64,000 bases of DNA from Bacteroidota bacterium (lineage in GTDB: Bacteria; Bacteroidota; Bacteroidia; Bacteroidales; NBLH01): assembly GCA_025361565.1 (NCBI GenBank), contig JANYKN010000116.1, positions 410,470 to 474,469 of the forward strand, read 5' to 3'. The translations under genes were made by a program, and so were the position numbers. The first letter of the stretch is position 1. The number at the start of each line of letters is the position of its first letter. Positions 35,023-45,073 of this stretch are shown here, piece after piece. The notes beneath the pieces are model-generated. The model saw only the letters and a list, made by a program, of their open reading frames with translations. It did not search any database and was not told where the DNA came from.

Positions 35023-37944
35023 TTACATTTTTTCAACTTTTTTATTTGCATTGTCTTTTAACGTTTGAGCTTCATTTTCAGCTTTTGAAACCATTGCATT
35101 TGCTTTTGAATCAGCTTCTTGATTTAATTTATCAGCTTTAGACTGAGCCTCATTATGTAATTTTTTGGCTGAATTATCGGCCTCTTTGTTTAATTTTTCA
35201 GCACCATCTTTGGCTTCTTTTTGCAATAACTCTGCCGCTTTTTTTGCAGCCATTTTAGCAATTGGATTACTTGCTTTTTGAATCATATCGGCTGCTTTTT
35301 TATCTGCTTCTGCAATTAAGTCTTTCCCCTGTTTATCGGCTTCAACTTTCAATTTATCGCCTTGAACATCCGCCTCTTTTATAAGTTTATCACCTGCTTT
35401 TTTTGCCTCAGCTTTCATTTTTTCAGACTCCTCTTTTGCTTTATCAATAAGTGCTTGTGCCTGCTTATCTGCATCTTCGATTATTTTTTTAGCTTCATCG
35501 CTCAGGCCTTTTTTAATTTCTTGTTTTATCCCTCCATCTTTATCTTTACTTCCTTTCAATTTAAATTTAGGATCATCTACTTTGCCTTCAGCAACTACAT
35601 CCAATTTAATATTTTCTGCCAATTTTATATCTTTACCTGTTTTGGCTACTAAATTATCAACTACGCTATTGATGGCTTCTCCCAATTCTTTGCGTGGTAT
35701 GTTCAACCCAATGTTATAGTTTATGTCTTTGTTCAAATTTTGAGTACCTCCAAATTCTATTTCAGATTTCCCTAACTTCATTTTTGTTGGCTCCACACTT
35801 ATATTTCCATTTACGATAGTAAACTTCAAATCCAAATCTTTAAATGATGGCTCCTCAAGTTTTTCCCATTTTGTAACATCTGCAAGCTTTTGAAGTGCCT
35901 TGGACTTTGTTATACCAATTTCTTTAGATTGAAACCTTCCTTTTCCATTTAAAGTTTCATATTTAGGAGACAGATAATAATCCAAATCGGTTGCAAAACC
36001 AAAATCAAGTGAAAATTTTCCATTGGCATTTTTGGCTATTGGAGCCAATTGTTTTACAGTATTGAAAGCTTCAAATGCTGCAGGAATATTAAAATCTTTG
36101 ATTTTTAAATCTAAATCTACTTTAGGTTGTTTTAAGTTTTTAGAATTATATGTTCCATCCATTCCCATACTTCCATCTAAAAGATTCATTGTCACCCCTT
36201 TAAATTCTGCTTTGCTATCTTTGAGGATAATATCTCCTTTCAAATTGGTGATATTCAAATTATCATATTTAATTATGTCAAGCTTTGATTTTAATAAAAA
36301 ATCTATGTTTGATGGGATTTCAAAAGCCGTCATTGCGTCAGTATCAGTAGCTTCAGTTGTGGTTGCTTCTTCACTGCTCATTAAATCATTAAAATCCAAA
36401 AAGGAAGAATTAAAATCGAACCTTGCAACCAGAGTCGAGTCCTGAAGCGCATATGCCAAAACATTATCCATCTTTCCGGTAAGGTGCATATCGCTTTTGC
36501 CGATTTTTACATCCATTTTATCCAAACTGACAAAAGCAGGTGTAAATTTCATCATGGCAGATGGTATCACAACTGTTTGTGGAACATCGTTGCTTTTAAA
36601 AGAAAAATTGCTTAACTCGATTTTTCCTTCGGCTTTAAATTCATCATATTTTTCTTTTTCAATGGATGAAAGTTTACCATCGAAACTAAGATTGGCGTCA
36701 ATGATTCCGTTTATTGACATACTATCCAGAGGCATTATGTCTTTAATGCTACCCAAATCCACTTTTGCCTTTATCATACCTCTCATATCAACATCAGCTG
36801 CAGAGGTTGATATGAACATTTTTGAATCGATAGGATTTCCAGCAATTTCGGCATGAGCCTTTTTTATATCAATGAGATTGTCATCGCCAGTTCCACCTTT
36901 ATTGTCAACTTTTACTAAAACATTGATATTATTAACAGATTTTGGCAAATCCGGATATTTAAACATTCCATTTTCAATATTTAAATCAATTCCAAAAGCC
37001 GGAAGAATTGAATCATTGTAAGTTCCATCCACATAGCCCTTTAAAACAAATTTGCCCGATGTTTCAATTCCAGCAAAATCCTTCATGTAAATTGCAGGGA
37101 TTAAAGACAATACAGATTTAAAACTAGTTTCTTTAGTATTGAACCTCAAATCAATAACTATATCATCTGTAGGCATTTTAACTGTACCGTCAAATCCCAT
37201 AAGAATTTCATTTAAACCAAATTCATTTTCTTTAAATGTGTATACTGAACTATCCAAATTGGCATCTAAATCAGATTTAAAACTAAGTTTTGCCTTTTTC
37301 AGATAAGGAATTCCATCCATTTCAAAATCCATTTCCTTAATGCTTGAAATAATATTTAAAACAGTTTGAGATTCTGTCAAATCACCTTTCAACATAAAAT
37401 TCAAATCGGTGATTGTAGCATTCATAACAGACTGACTGTCGATATAGCTTATTTTAGCTTGGTGGATTTCAAATTTTTTAAGGGCAATTTTAAATTTGGT
37501 TGCAGCAGAGGTAGTATCATCTACTGCTAGGGTATCCGTTTTAGTAATATCCCAATTTGCCTTGCCATTAGCAAGGATTATGGCCTTTATTACAGGTTTG
37601 TCCAATATAATGGATTTTATTTCGATTTGATCTCCAAAAACGATACTTGCCAAATTCAGGTCGGTTTGAAAATAGTTGAATGATACCAATGTATCATTTT
37701 TAAACTCATCAATACCCGTAAGTGACATATTTTCAATACGAACGCTTAATGCAGGGAAGCTGCGAATCAGGGATAAACTTAAATCGGAAAATTCCATTTT
37801 GGCATTTAAGTTTTCATTAGCCTGGTCTTTAACTAATTGTATTATTTTACCCTTGAATAAAAAAGGTGCAATAAAAACAATCAATAACAGAACAAAAAAT
37901 ACAATCAGGAAAATTTTAAATGATTTTTTCAGGAATTTTTTCAT
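35023..37944 (-). CDS. AsmA-like protein with a long Ala/Lys/Asp-rich helical tail
   Basis: 973 residues, ATG start. An N-terminal transmembrane helix (FKIFLIVFFVLLLIVFIAPFLFKG) is followed by a long AsmA/TamB-like beta-rich body (about 35-815). AsmA proteins are thought to bridge inner and outer membranes for lipid movement. The last 160 residues differ: a nearly uninterrupted amphipathic helix with repeats such as ADKQAQALIDKAKEE, ADVQGDKLKVEADKQGKDL and ADSKANAMVSKAENEAQ. This resembles LEA-type 11-mer repeats or a coiled coil, and is not usual for the family. Confidence 0.88.
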   Translation of the reverse strand: MKKFLKKSFKIFLIVFFVLLLIVFIAPFLFKGKIIQLVKDQANENLNAKMEFSDLSLSLIRSFPALSVRIENMSLTGIDEFKNDTLVSFNYFQTDLNLASIVFGDQIEIKSIILDKPVIKAIILANGKANWDITKTDTLAVDDTTSAATKFKIALKKFEIHQAKISYIDSQSVMNATITDLNFMLKGDLTESQTVLNIISSIKEMDFEMDGIPYLKKAKLSFKSDLDANLDSSVYTFKENEFGLNEILMGFDGTVKMPTDDIVIDLRFNTKETSFKSVLSLIPAIYMKDFAGIETSGKFVLKGYVDGTYNDSILPAFGIDLNIENGMFKYPDLPKSVNNINVLVKVDNKGGTGDDNLIDIKKAHAEIAGNPIDSKMFISTSAADVDMRGMIKAKVDLGSIKDIMPLDSMSINGIIDANLSFDGKLSSIEKEKYDEFKAEGKIELSNFSFKSNDVPQTVVIPSAMMKFTPAFVSLDKMDVKIGKSDMHLTGKMDNVLAYALQDSTLVARFDFNSSFLDFNDLMSSEEATTTEATDTDAMTAFEIPSNIDFLLKSKLDIIKYDNLNITNLKGDIILKDSKAEFKGVTMNLLDGSMGMDGTYNSKNLKQPKVDLDLKIKDFNIPAAFEAFNTVKQLAPIAKNANGKFSLDFGFATDLDYYLSPKYETLNGKGRFQSKEIGITKSKALQKLADVTKWEKLEEPSFKDLDLKFTIVNGNISVEPTKMKLGKSEIEFGGTQNLNKDINYNIGLNIPRKELGEAINSVVDNLVAKTGKDIKLAENIKLDVVAEGKVDDPKFKLKGSKDKDGGIKQEIKKGLSDEAKKIIEDADKQAQALIDKAKEESEKMKAEAKKAGDKLIKEADVQGDKLKVEADKQGKDLIAEADKKAADMIQKASNPIAKMAAKKAAELLQKEAKDGAEKLNKEADNSAKKLHNEAQSKADKLNQEADSKANAMVSKAENEAQTLKDNANKKVEKM

Positions 37945-38120
37945 GGTTTAGCTTTTTTTGTGAAAAGAACTTATAAGACAAATTTAATGGCAATTTTTAT
38001 TAATCTCTATATTTTTAGATTTTTAAAGTAGTGAGTTATAAATCAATAGCAAATATACTAAAAAGCAATGAGTAAAATATTAAAGTGAAAGGATAAAAGT
38101 AAATCTTGAAAGCATAAAAA

Positions 38121-38151
38121 TTGGGTGGAGTTTAATTTTTTATTACCTTTG
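38121..38151 (+). promoter_or_regulatory. Promoter of tRNA-Arg
   Basis: TTG (38121-38123), 20-bp spacer, TACCTTTG (38144-38151): both parts of the Bacteroidota promoter at the expected spacing. A start near 38158 would precede the tRNA 5' end by about 10 nt. Confidence 0.7.
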
Positions 38152-38167
38152 CATTCTGAAAATTGCT

Positions 38168-38240
38168 GGACCCGTAGCATAATGGATAGTGCATCTGACT
38201 ACGGATCAGAAGGTTGGGGGTTCGAGTCTCTCCGGGTTCA
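38168..38240 (+). tRNA. tRNA-Arg (anticodon ACG)
   Basis: Acceptor stem GGACCCG pairs with CGGGTTC (one G-T pair), discriminator A, no encoded CCA. D arm GCAT/GTGC, anticodon stem TCTGA/TCAGA with loop CTACGGA (anticodon ACG at 38201-38203), T arm GGGGG/CTCTC with TTCGAGT loop. ACG is read as arginine after editing to ICG. Confidence 0.97.
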
Positions 38241-38272
38241 CAAAAAAAACGAATTGCCGCAGTATTACTAAA

Positions 38273-38311
38273 AAAACCGCCTGTTTGCAGCCCTTGCAAA
38301 CAGGCGGTTTT
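38273..38311. terminator. Strong terminator after tRNA-Arg
   Basis: A perfect 17-bp stem (38273-38289 with 38295-38311) with a 5-nt loop and A-rich / T-rich flanks. It ends the tRNA-Arg transcript and could also serve the convergent MFS gene that ends at 38462. Confidence 0.9.
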
Positions 38312-38461
38312 GCGTTTCTCAACTTTACAAGTTACCCAAAAGTTAAACATAGAAAAATTACGAAATTAGCCTTCTGGATTAATGACAGTTATGTAAAACT
38401 TGATTTTCTAGTAAACTTTACTTTTACTAGAATTCAAATTAATGTTATTGAAAAACTTTGC

Positions 38462-39697
38462 TTAAATATCTTCGATATAATCCAAATCTTTTCCATAGGT
38501 TTCTTCGGTTAAGAATGCCGAGAACAAAGCAATTACGATAAAAACAAATCCAACAATTACCCCTGCCCACCATAAATTAAATTGTACAGTTAACACTCCT
38601 AAAAGGTAAGTAATTAATATAGTTCCTCCTCTTACAAAGTTTGGAGCCGAAGTTGTTACTGTTGCCCTAATATTAGTACCAAATTGCTCAGAAGCCGTGG
38701 TAATAAATATGGACCATAAGCCGCCCATCGGTATCCCTAATAAGAATAAAATAGTATAAAAGAAAGTTGGGCTCGCCCCAAACAGCGAAAAATAGAAAAT
38801 GGTTAAAACCGCAATAACTACTAATCCTATGATTATTGGTTTCTTTCTTGATTTCAATTTCATCGAAATATATCCGAACAATAAACTTCCAATAGCAGCT
38901 CCAATATAATGCAACATTACTGAAGTGGAGGCTTTCACTGTGCCTGAAATTTTTAGTGCGTCCTGTGCAAATGAAGTAGAATTAATAGCCAAAACACTTA
39001 CAGTATACCATGTAGGGACAGCTAAAAGAATTATAAAAATGAATTTTTTAAATCGTTTTTTATTCGTAAATAAACTTAAAAAATTCCCCTTACTCACTGC
39101 AGCTGATTTTGTTTTTTCATACATTCCAGATTCATAAACTGCGATTCGAAGAAACAATAATAATAAACCTAAGCCACCTCCTGTCCAAAAAGCCACCCGC
39201 CAGTTAAACTGCTCCGCTACTAAAAAAGCCAATGTAGAACCTGCAATTCCAATCCCCGAAACAATGCTAGCACCCATTCCCCTTGATTCTTTTGTCATTA
39301 CTTCTGAAACCATAGTAATGCCAACTCCAAGCTCACCCGAAAGCCCAAAACCTGCGATAAATCGCAACCACGCATATTGGTCAATTGTTTGGGCAAATCC
39401 ATTAGCAATATTAGCTATAGAATATAAAAATATTGTAATAAACAAGATGGATAACCGTCCTTTTTTATCACTTAAAATGCCCCAAACTATTCCACCTATT
39501 AACATACCAGCCATTTGCATGCTTAATAAAAAATTTCCTTTACTAAATAATTCATCTTTAGCAGTTATTCCTAAATCCATCAAACTTGGATTTTTAACAA
39601 TACCAAACAGAATTAGGTCATAAATATCAACAAAATAGCCCAATGCTGCTGCTATAACAATAATATTAATAAATTTAGGTGATGGGGAGGATTTCAT
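38462..39697 (-). CDS. MFS transporter
   Basis: 411 residues with about twelve transmembrane helices. It has the loop 2-3 signature GGIVWGILSDKKGRLSI and ALGYFVDIYDLILFGIV in the first helix, like sugar or carboxylate/metabolite transporters of the major facilitator superfamily. The substrate cannot be read. It stands apart from its neighbours (222 bp from the VIT-domain gene). Confidence 0.88.
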   Translation of the reverse strand: MKSSPSPKFINIIVIAAALGYFVDIYDLILFGIVKNPSLMDLGITAKDELFSKGNFLLSMQMAGMLIGGIVWGILSDKKGRLSILFITIFLYSIANIANGFAQTIDQYAWLRFIAGFGLSGELGVGITMVSEVMTKESRGMGASIVSGIGIAGSTLAFLVAEQFNWRVAFWTGGGLGLLLLFLRIAVYESGMYEKTKSAAVSKGNFLSLFTNKKRFKKFIFIILLAVPTWYTVSVLAINSTSFAQDALKISGTVKASTSVMLHYIGAAIGSLLFGYISMKLKSRKKPIIIGLVVIAVLTIFYFSLFGASPTFFYTILFLLGIPMGGLWSIFITTASEQFGTNIRATVTTSAPNFVRGGTILITYLLGVLTVQFNLWWAGVIVGFVFIVIALFSAFLTEETYGKDLDYIEDI

Positions 39698-39840
39698 AAA
39701 TCAGCTAAGTTTAACAAATTCAATTTATAACTTTTTTAATAAATGCAAACAATATTACATTATCAATCCTAATTATCCAAGCTATTTTTAAAAAATAAAT
39801 TTTATTCAATTATAAATTAAAAAATCTGAAGATTAGTTGT

Positions 39841-39871
39841 AAAAAAACCGTTCCGTATTAAAACAGAACGG
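39841..39871 (-). terminator. Terminator after the VIT/VWA gene
   Basis: On the minus strand CCGTTC (39848-39853 with 39866-39871) forms a short GC stem with one more inner G-C pair, followed by a run of seven T. It lies 40 bp after the VIT/VWA gene. Confidence 0.6.
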
Positions 39872-39911
39872 CATCAAACATTAATAAAAATAGATGTCAA
39901 CAATTTAATTA

Positions 39912-42134
39912 TCATTCATATACTTCGTAAAAATTATTTTTGTAAATAAATTTCACGTTTTGACCTAATGATAAGAATTGTGAAGTTTCCGGATATTTAT
40001 TCAAAAGATTAAAATATTCTGTGCTTGCAAATTGTATACGGTTCACTTTTTGGTCTTTCGAATTTTGAACATACAAGTCAATCCATTCATCATTTTTTTG
40101 ATATACAGCCCGTCCCTGAATGTTTCTTACCTGTGAACTCAGGTTTTGAGTCTTACCTGTTTTGTCTTTATATAACATCCTAGAAGCTCCTTGCTTGCTG
40201 TCGTTAAGATTATCCGAAAAACCAAGATTTTGCACTTCGCTACTTGAAACAACCCCTGATTGGCCCGAAGTTTTGTTAAGGTTCGAATATTCTTCTTTAC
40301 CCCTTGATTTAAAATCTTCATCTTCCATTGGTGCAAACCTTTGGTTAAAAATTACTTGATCATCACGGATATTATTATTTGTAAGATTAATTTGCTCATC
40401 TTCAAGAATTAAATAACTTGTATATGGTGTAACGATTCCATATTTTTTTGACAAGCTAATTACCTCATCAATAAGTTCCTTATTTTCACCATGTAAACGG
40501 ATCTGATCAAGTAAATATCCAACATTACGTGCTGCCCACAAAGGTGCAATAAAGTCATTATCAGCCTTTTCTTCAAACTTTCCTGAAAAATTATACTTTT
40601 CAGGTTTACCGTTCACTTTTCCTTCAAGAGTTAGTTCCACAGGTCCACTCCCATCAAATCTACCCATTACTGTTATTGACGATCCTTTAAATACATCCGG
40701 CAATTTATGTGGAAAAATTTCACGTACTTTTCCATTATAAGTGAATTTTAATTCTGCATCGGTTAAAATTGGAGAACTAACTTTATTAAAAAAGTTCGAT
40801 ATCTTAACTTCAATATCCTCTTTGTCTGATATATATGTTCTATAAGCATTGGTTTGTTCGGTTATTTTATCCAACAAATGGGTATTTAAATCATCGCCTA
40901 TGCCAAAAGTAAAGATGCGGGTAGTTTCCGAGTTATTTGTCATAATTTTTTTAAGCAGCTGGTCTTCACTGGTTTCACCAATAGTTGGTTTCCCATCTGT
41001 AATGAAAACAATCATATTTGGTCGATCAACCGATTTTTTTTCTTTACAGGCAAGTTCAATTGCTTCGTCTATATTAGTTCCACCAATAGGTCTCAGATTT
41101 TTAATAAATTCAATAGCCTTAGCTTTATTTGATTGGTCGGCCAAAACCCTGTTTCCAAAAAGAGCTTCAGCTTCTGTCGAAAATCGTATAATCTCAAATT
41201 TATCATTGCTGTTGAGGTTTTCAACACAAAAATTAAGTGCTTTCCTTGCCTGATCCATTTTTGGACCTGCCATACTTCCTGAAACATCCAGAACAAAGGT
41301 GATATCCTTATTTACAATCTTATCTGTAGCATTTGTGTGACCGGGACTTATATTTAAAAGAAAAAAACCATCTTCTCCTGCAACTTTGTAACTTAAAAGA
41401 GACATTCCAATTTTACTGTTGTCGAAACCAATAAACAATCGTAAATCCTGATCTGGAAGCAAAGAATTTGACTCAAACCCAATAGTGGCGTGCTTATCGT
41501 CTTTTCTGTTTATTTCCATTTCGTGAGTTGGCGAATACAAAGTCTTAATTTCGATACTCGATTCTACATCAATTTTAAAACTAAGGTTCTTTAATGGAAC
41601 TGCCGAATATTTTTTTGTATTTAATGGGAAAATATACTCCTGTGTATTATTATCTTTTTCGAGAATTTCGGAATAACTGATTTCAATTCTTTTCTCTTTT
41701 AGCGCTTCAATAGGAAAAATGCGTACTTTAAACAAGGCTTGTTCAGAATATTCAAGTAATGCTGGGTCACGTAATTTTCGCACTATATCTTCATAAATTT
41801 TTCGCGCTTTATCGGCATCGAGCAATTCGGCTTGCATTTTTTTTCCATTAATATCCATGCTAAAATTTTTTATTACACATCCTTTGGGAACAGGAAATAA
41901 AAAATAGCCTTCGAGGTTCATGTTTGAAGGATTATAGAAAACTTCTTCAATTTTAGTAAATGCGTATTGATCCTTAATTTTTGTTTCAACTTTCAAAGAT
42001 CTAACTTCAAGCACATAAGGCATTCTTCCTAATGGATTTCCATTTGTAGGCTCAATGATTATAATTCCGCCTGCAAATATTATTTCTGTTATTAATAACA
42101 GACTTAAGAGAATTGTATATTTAATTTTTTTCAT
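39912..42134 (-). CDS. VIT and VWA domain secreted protein
   Basis: 740 residues with a signal peptide (IKYTILLSLLLITEIIFAGG). The N-terminal VIT domain (about 30-170) shows VEEVFYNPSN-like and GYFLFPVPKGCVIKNF motifs. A VWA domain follows with a complete MIDAS start (LDVSGSMAGPKMDQA, D-x-S-x-S) and ITDGKPTIGE. The C-terminal part (about 480-740) is strand-rich and ends without a T9SS signal I can recognise. VIT-VWA proteins often bind other proteins in the envelope. The next gene upstream on the same strand (170 bp away) also has a VWA domain. Confidence 0.9.
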   Translation of the reverse strand: MKKIKYTILLSLLLITEIIFAGGIIIIEPTNGNPLGRMPYVLEVRSLKVETKIKDQYAFTKIEEVFYNPSNMNLEGYFLFPVPKGCVIKNFSMDINGKKMQAELLDADKARKIYEDIVRKLRDPALLEYSEQALFKVRIFPIEALKEKRIEISYSEILEKDNNTQEYIFPLNTKKYSAVPLKNLSFKIDVESSIEIKTLYSPTHEMEINRKDDKHATIGFESNSLLPDQDLRLFIGFDNSKIGMSLLSYKVAGEDGFFLLNISPGHTNATDKIVNKDITFVLDVSGSMAGPKMDQARKALNFCVENLNSNDKFEIIRFSTEAEALFGNRVLADQSNKAKAIEFIKNLRPIGGTNIDEAIELACKEKKSVDRPNMIVFITDGKPTIGETSEDQLLKKIMTNNSETTRIFTFGIGDDLNTHLLDKITEQTNAYRTYISDKEDIEVKISNFFNKVSSPILTDAELKFTYNGKVREIFPHKLPDVFKGSSITVMGRFDGSGPVELTLEGKVNGKPEKYNFSGKFEEKADNDFIAPLWAARNVGYLLDQIRLHGENKELIDEVISLSKKYGIVTPYTSYLILEDEQINLTNNNIRDDQVIFNQRFAPMEDEDFKSRGKEEYSNLNKTSGQSGVVSSSEVQNLGFSDNLNDSKQGASRMLYKDKTGKTQNLSSQVRNIQGRAVYQKNDEWIDLYVQNSKDQKVNRIQFASTEYFNLLNKYPETSQFLSLGQNVKFIYKNNFYEVYE

Positions 42135-42303
42135 GATTTTTTTGTATTATTCGTTTTTTAACCTAAAAAACCGCAACAGATTATGGAATATTGCTATTTT
42201 AATTAATTTAGCCATTTCATAATATTGCCTGCAAAATAATAATGGGTATCATTCTAGTTTATATATAAGCTATTGAAAATCAGGCTGATTAATCTCTTCA
42301 TTA

Positions 42304-43431
42304 TTATTTTTTGAATTTGTAATTTTTCTTAACCGCTTGTTCCCTAACTGCTTTTATCATTACAGCATCAAGCGTGTTTTCTTCAGCATTTTCTTTTTTC
42401 TTTTCTGCCACATATTTTGATCTCTTGTCATTTAAATCATTTATTTCTTTCTGAATTTTATCACGCTCTTTTTGTTTTTGGTCAAGATAAGTTTTTACTT
42501 CAGTTTTTGATTTTCCTTTTAACTCACTTGGCAATTCATCTTCAGATAATTTTTCGATTTTTTTATCATCTTTCTTATAAGCATCAACCAAATCCCAAGA
42601 TTCGTTACTATAAGCACCCTGACTTTTTGAAACTGCTCTGTTAATTTGCACTTCTTCACTCATTGATCCTGCATTATTATCTTGAGTCACCTGACGTTCT
42701 TTCATTTTGCTTCCGCCACTACCATAGCCAATATAAGTTTTGTTCAGCTGGTCATTTAGTTTCATAATCTGATCATCAAATGGTGATGCAACATATACAT
42801 CCTTTACATTCTGATCAATATTCATATACTTTCCATCGGCCAAATCGGAACCATCTTTCCAAAATGTAGTTATCCCTTCATCTAAATTTCCGCAGAAAAT
42901 GGTGTTCACAATAATTCCTTTTGCAATAGATTTCTTACAACTTTCTTTATAATCGAATGTTCCCTGATTAAAGGGTTCATTTCCTGCAATAAATATCATT
43001 TTCAAATCTTTATTCGACGAAGTCCATTGTAACTGTTTTAAAGCCACATCAATAACTTGCCCACAATACTCACTTCCACCATTTGTTTTTAAAGCGAATA
43101 AATCTTCGGATATTTTATCCAAATCGCTAGTGAATTGAGATACTTGTCTTATAAATCCTTCTTCAGCAGGTAAACCATCGTTACCATATTGATACAAGGC
43201 AATTTCTAAATCTGGGGTTTGACCATTATATTCAGCCAATGCCATATCATTCACAATTTTCCATAATTGAGATTTTGCCTGATCAATTAATCCGTCCATG
43301 CTATTGCTAACATCTAGCAATAATGCGATTTGTACTTTTGCTTTTTCATCTTTATTTGTTTGTGCAAAAATTTGGTTTACAAATAATAAACCCAAAAAAA
43401 GCGCTATTAAAAAATTTAATTTTGTTTTCAT
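42304..43431 (-). CDS. Secreted VWA-domain protein
   Basis: 375 residues with a signal peptide (LNFLIALFLGLLFVNQIFAQ). The VWA domain (about 30-220) has a MIDAS start LLDVSNSMDGLIDQA and a strand ending FIAGNEPFNQG. The C-terminal 130 residues form a Lys/Glu-rich coiled coil. Binding partner unknown. It lies in the same orientation, 169 bp upstream of the VIT/VWA gene, and may act with it. Confidence 0.88.
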   Translation of the reverse strand: MKTKLNFLIALFLGLLFVNQIFAQTNKDEKAKVQIALLLDVSNSMDGLIDQAKSQLWKIVNDMALAEYNGQTPDLEIALYQYGNDGLPAEEGFIRQVSQFTSDLDKISEDLFALKTNGGSEYCGQVIDVALKQLQWTSSNKDLKMIFIAGNEPFNQGTFDYKESCKKSIAKGIIVNTIFCGNLDEGITTFWKDGSDLADGKYMNIDQNVKDVYVASPFDDQIMKLNDQLNKTYIGYGSGGSKMKERQVTQDNNAGSMSEEVQINRAVSKSQGAYSNESWDLVDAYKKDDKKIEKLSEDELPSELKGKSKTEVKTYLDQKQKERDKIQKEINDLNDKRSKYVAEKKKENAEENTLDAVMIKAVREQAVKKNYKFKK

Positions 43432-43934
43432 ACCTGTTTTTTTTAATTATTTTATCTTACATTTCTATCACTGGGCATTGGTTTTATCTTGTTCCGATTT
43501 TTGCCAAGATTTTTTTTTAACTTTTCCCAAATCAAGTTTAATTTCAAACTTTATTTAAAGATTCAAATAAACTAAAAATCCATAAAAATTTATTTCAACT
43601 TAATATTATCTATTTTATTAAAAACGAATTATTACCAAATCAATTATTAAATCCAATTGAAAACATGGAATACAATATCCACATGAATGTACAAAACTCA
43701 AATTAGTATTTATTTTAAAAAAATCAATTTATTGACAATCGAGGTTTTGTTTTTTTTGTACTTTGATGTTTAAAAAAGCTATTCCAAAAAATAATTATTG
43801 AAGGAAAGATAGTTTTAACTTTTTGGAAGCACGGCTAATACATAATAGAATTGCTGTGATAGGGATTCAATAACTATCTGATTCAAAGTTGAATTAATTT
43901 CCTATCTCAATGGTTTTTAAATTTCGGAAAAATA
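43432..43934. other. 503-bp region without genes
   Basis: AT-rich and upstream of the VWA gene on the minus strand. Beyond a TTGACA word near 43732 followed by TACTTTG near 43760, I see no clear promoter, terminator, repeat or small gene on either strand. Confidence 0.4.
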
Positions 43935-44561
43935 TCAATGTGTAGGTTTTGTGATTAGTCCCGAATCCACCGAATTTTCATGTAATTCCACATCCAGACT
44001 ATCAGGGGGAAAATATCCAAGGCTTTCAATTCCAAAAAAATTCTGAATTAATTCTGCAAGTTCAGTATTTGTATACATTCCATAGCTTATCAGTGGCTGT
44101 TTTTCGCCATTTGTCAAAATTTCACCAAGGATTTGATCTTCTTTAATCCTGTCGAAATTAAAGACCTTACCATTTTTTAATTTAATTTCGAATTGCTTGT
44201 TATTACAAAGGGCACTGTTTATATTGTGCTTTTTTAAAATATCAATAAAAGTTTTAGATTGATTGATAAAACTTGTGAAAAGTGCATCCGTTTCCCATTG
44301 ATAGCCCTCTCCAACTTCCTTTGCTATATTTTGAGCTTCTTTTTTACTGATAATAAAAAAAATAACCGATTTCTTTTCAACCTTAAATATTTCTGATTTT
44401 TGATCTTCTGGCAAATCCGGCTCAACAGTCTGATTGACTTGCTCATCATCAGGTGATTCAATTATTTTTTCTTCAACATTGCTGTTATCGTTGTTATTGT
44501 TTGCACATGAGGATAATAAGAAAACCAGAAAAAATAAAAACAAATAAGCAGTTTTAAACAT
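43935..44561 (-). CDS. Lipoprotein of unknown function
   Basis: 208 residues, ATG start. The signal peptide ends FLLSSCANNN (lipobox Cys near residue 19) and is followed by an Asn/Asp/Glu-rich linker (about 20-60). The remaining domain of about 150 residues is mixed alpha/beta and ends in SGLITKPTH. No family recognised. Confidence 0.75.
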   Translation of the reverse strand: MFKTAYLFLFFLVFLLSSCANNNNDNSNVEEKIIESPDDEQVNQTVEPDLPEDQKSEIFKVEKKSVIFFIISKKEAQNIAKEVGEGYQWETDALFTSFINQSKTFIDILKKHNINSALCNNKQFEIKLKNGKVFNFDRIKEDQILGEILTNGEKQPLISYGMYTNTELAELIQNFFGIESLGYFPPDSLDVELHENSVDSGLITKPTH

Positions 44562-44693
44562 TATTCGAATTATAGAAATTATGGATAAAATAGTTGATAA
44601 GCACCTATTTACTGGATACTTAAGAACAAAGATACAGAAATTGAGGAATAATCTTATTGAATTAAAAAGATTATATTCTGTGGGTTTACAAAT

Positions 44694-45062
44694 TTATTTA
44701 CTGAAAATCATTTTTAGGGCAATAATTATTATGAGGAATCCAAATAATTTTCTCATAATAGCTTCTGGCATTTGAAGTGACAATTTTGAACCCAAAAATC
44801 CACCAATCACAAAAGTGCATGCCATGATAGCTGCATATTTAATATTTACATTTCCTGAGCGGTAATAGTTAAACGTAGCAACAATCATAACTGGCATGGT
44901 CATTAATGCAAGACTGGTACCTTGTGCTTGCTGCATGGTTAATCCCATAATAAATACAAGAGACGGAACTACTACAATTGCTCCACCAATACCCATGCTG
45001 CCACTCAAAAAACCCGCAGCCATTCCAATAGCTAATACAATAACAACCTCACTTAATGACAT
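44694..45062 (-). CDS. TSUP (TauE/SafE) family membrane protein, half-size
   Basis: 122 residues with about four transmembrane helices: VVIVLAIGMAAGFLSGSMGIGGAIVVVPSLVF carries the glycine-rich TSUP motif GxxxGxxG. Full TSUP proteins are about 250 residues with two such halves, so this corresponds to one half, and it may pair as a dimer. The substrate could be sulfite, organosulfonates or other anions. The gene lies 11 bp after the large PD40/barrel gene (same strand, upstream). Confidence 0.82.
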   Translation of the reverse strand: MSLSEVVIVLAIGMAAGFLSGSMGIGGAIVVVPSLVFIMGLTMQQAQGTSLALMTMPVMIVATFNYYRSGNVNIKYAAIMACTFVIGGFLGSKLSLQMPEAIMRKLFGFLIIIIALKMIFSK

Positions 45063-45073
45063 GTTCTAACTTT

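Noticed and set aside
44581-44775. 64-codon plus-strand open frame after the lipoprotein gene
   Set aside because: It overlaps the 3' end of the TSUP gene on the other strand, has no family features and a composition like random AT-rich DNA.
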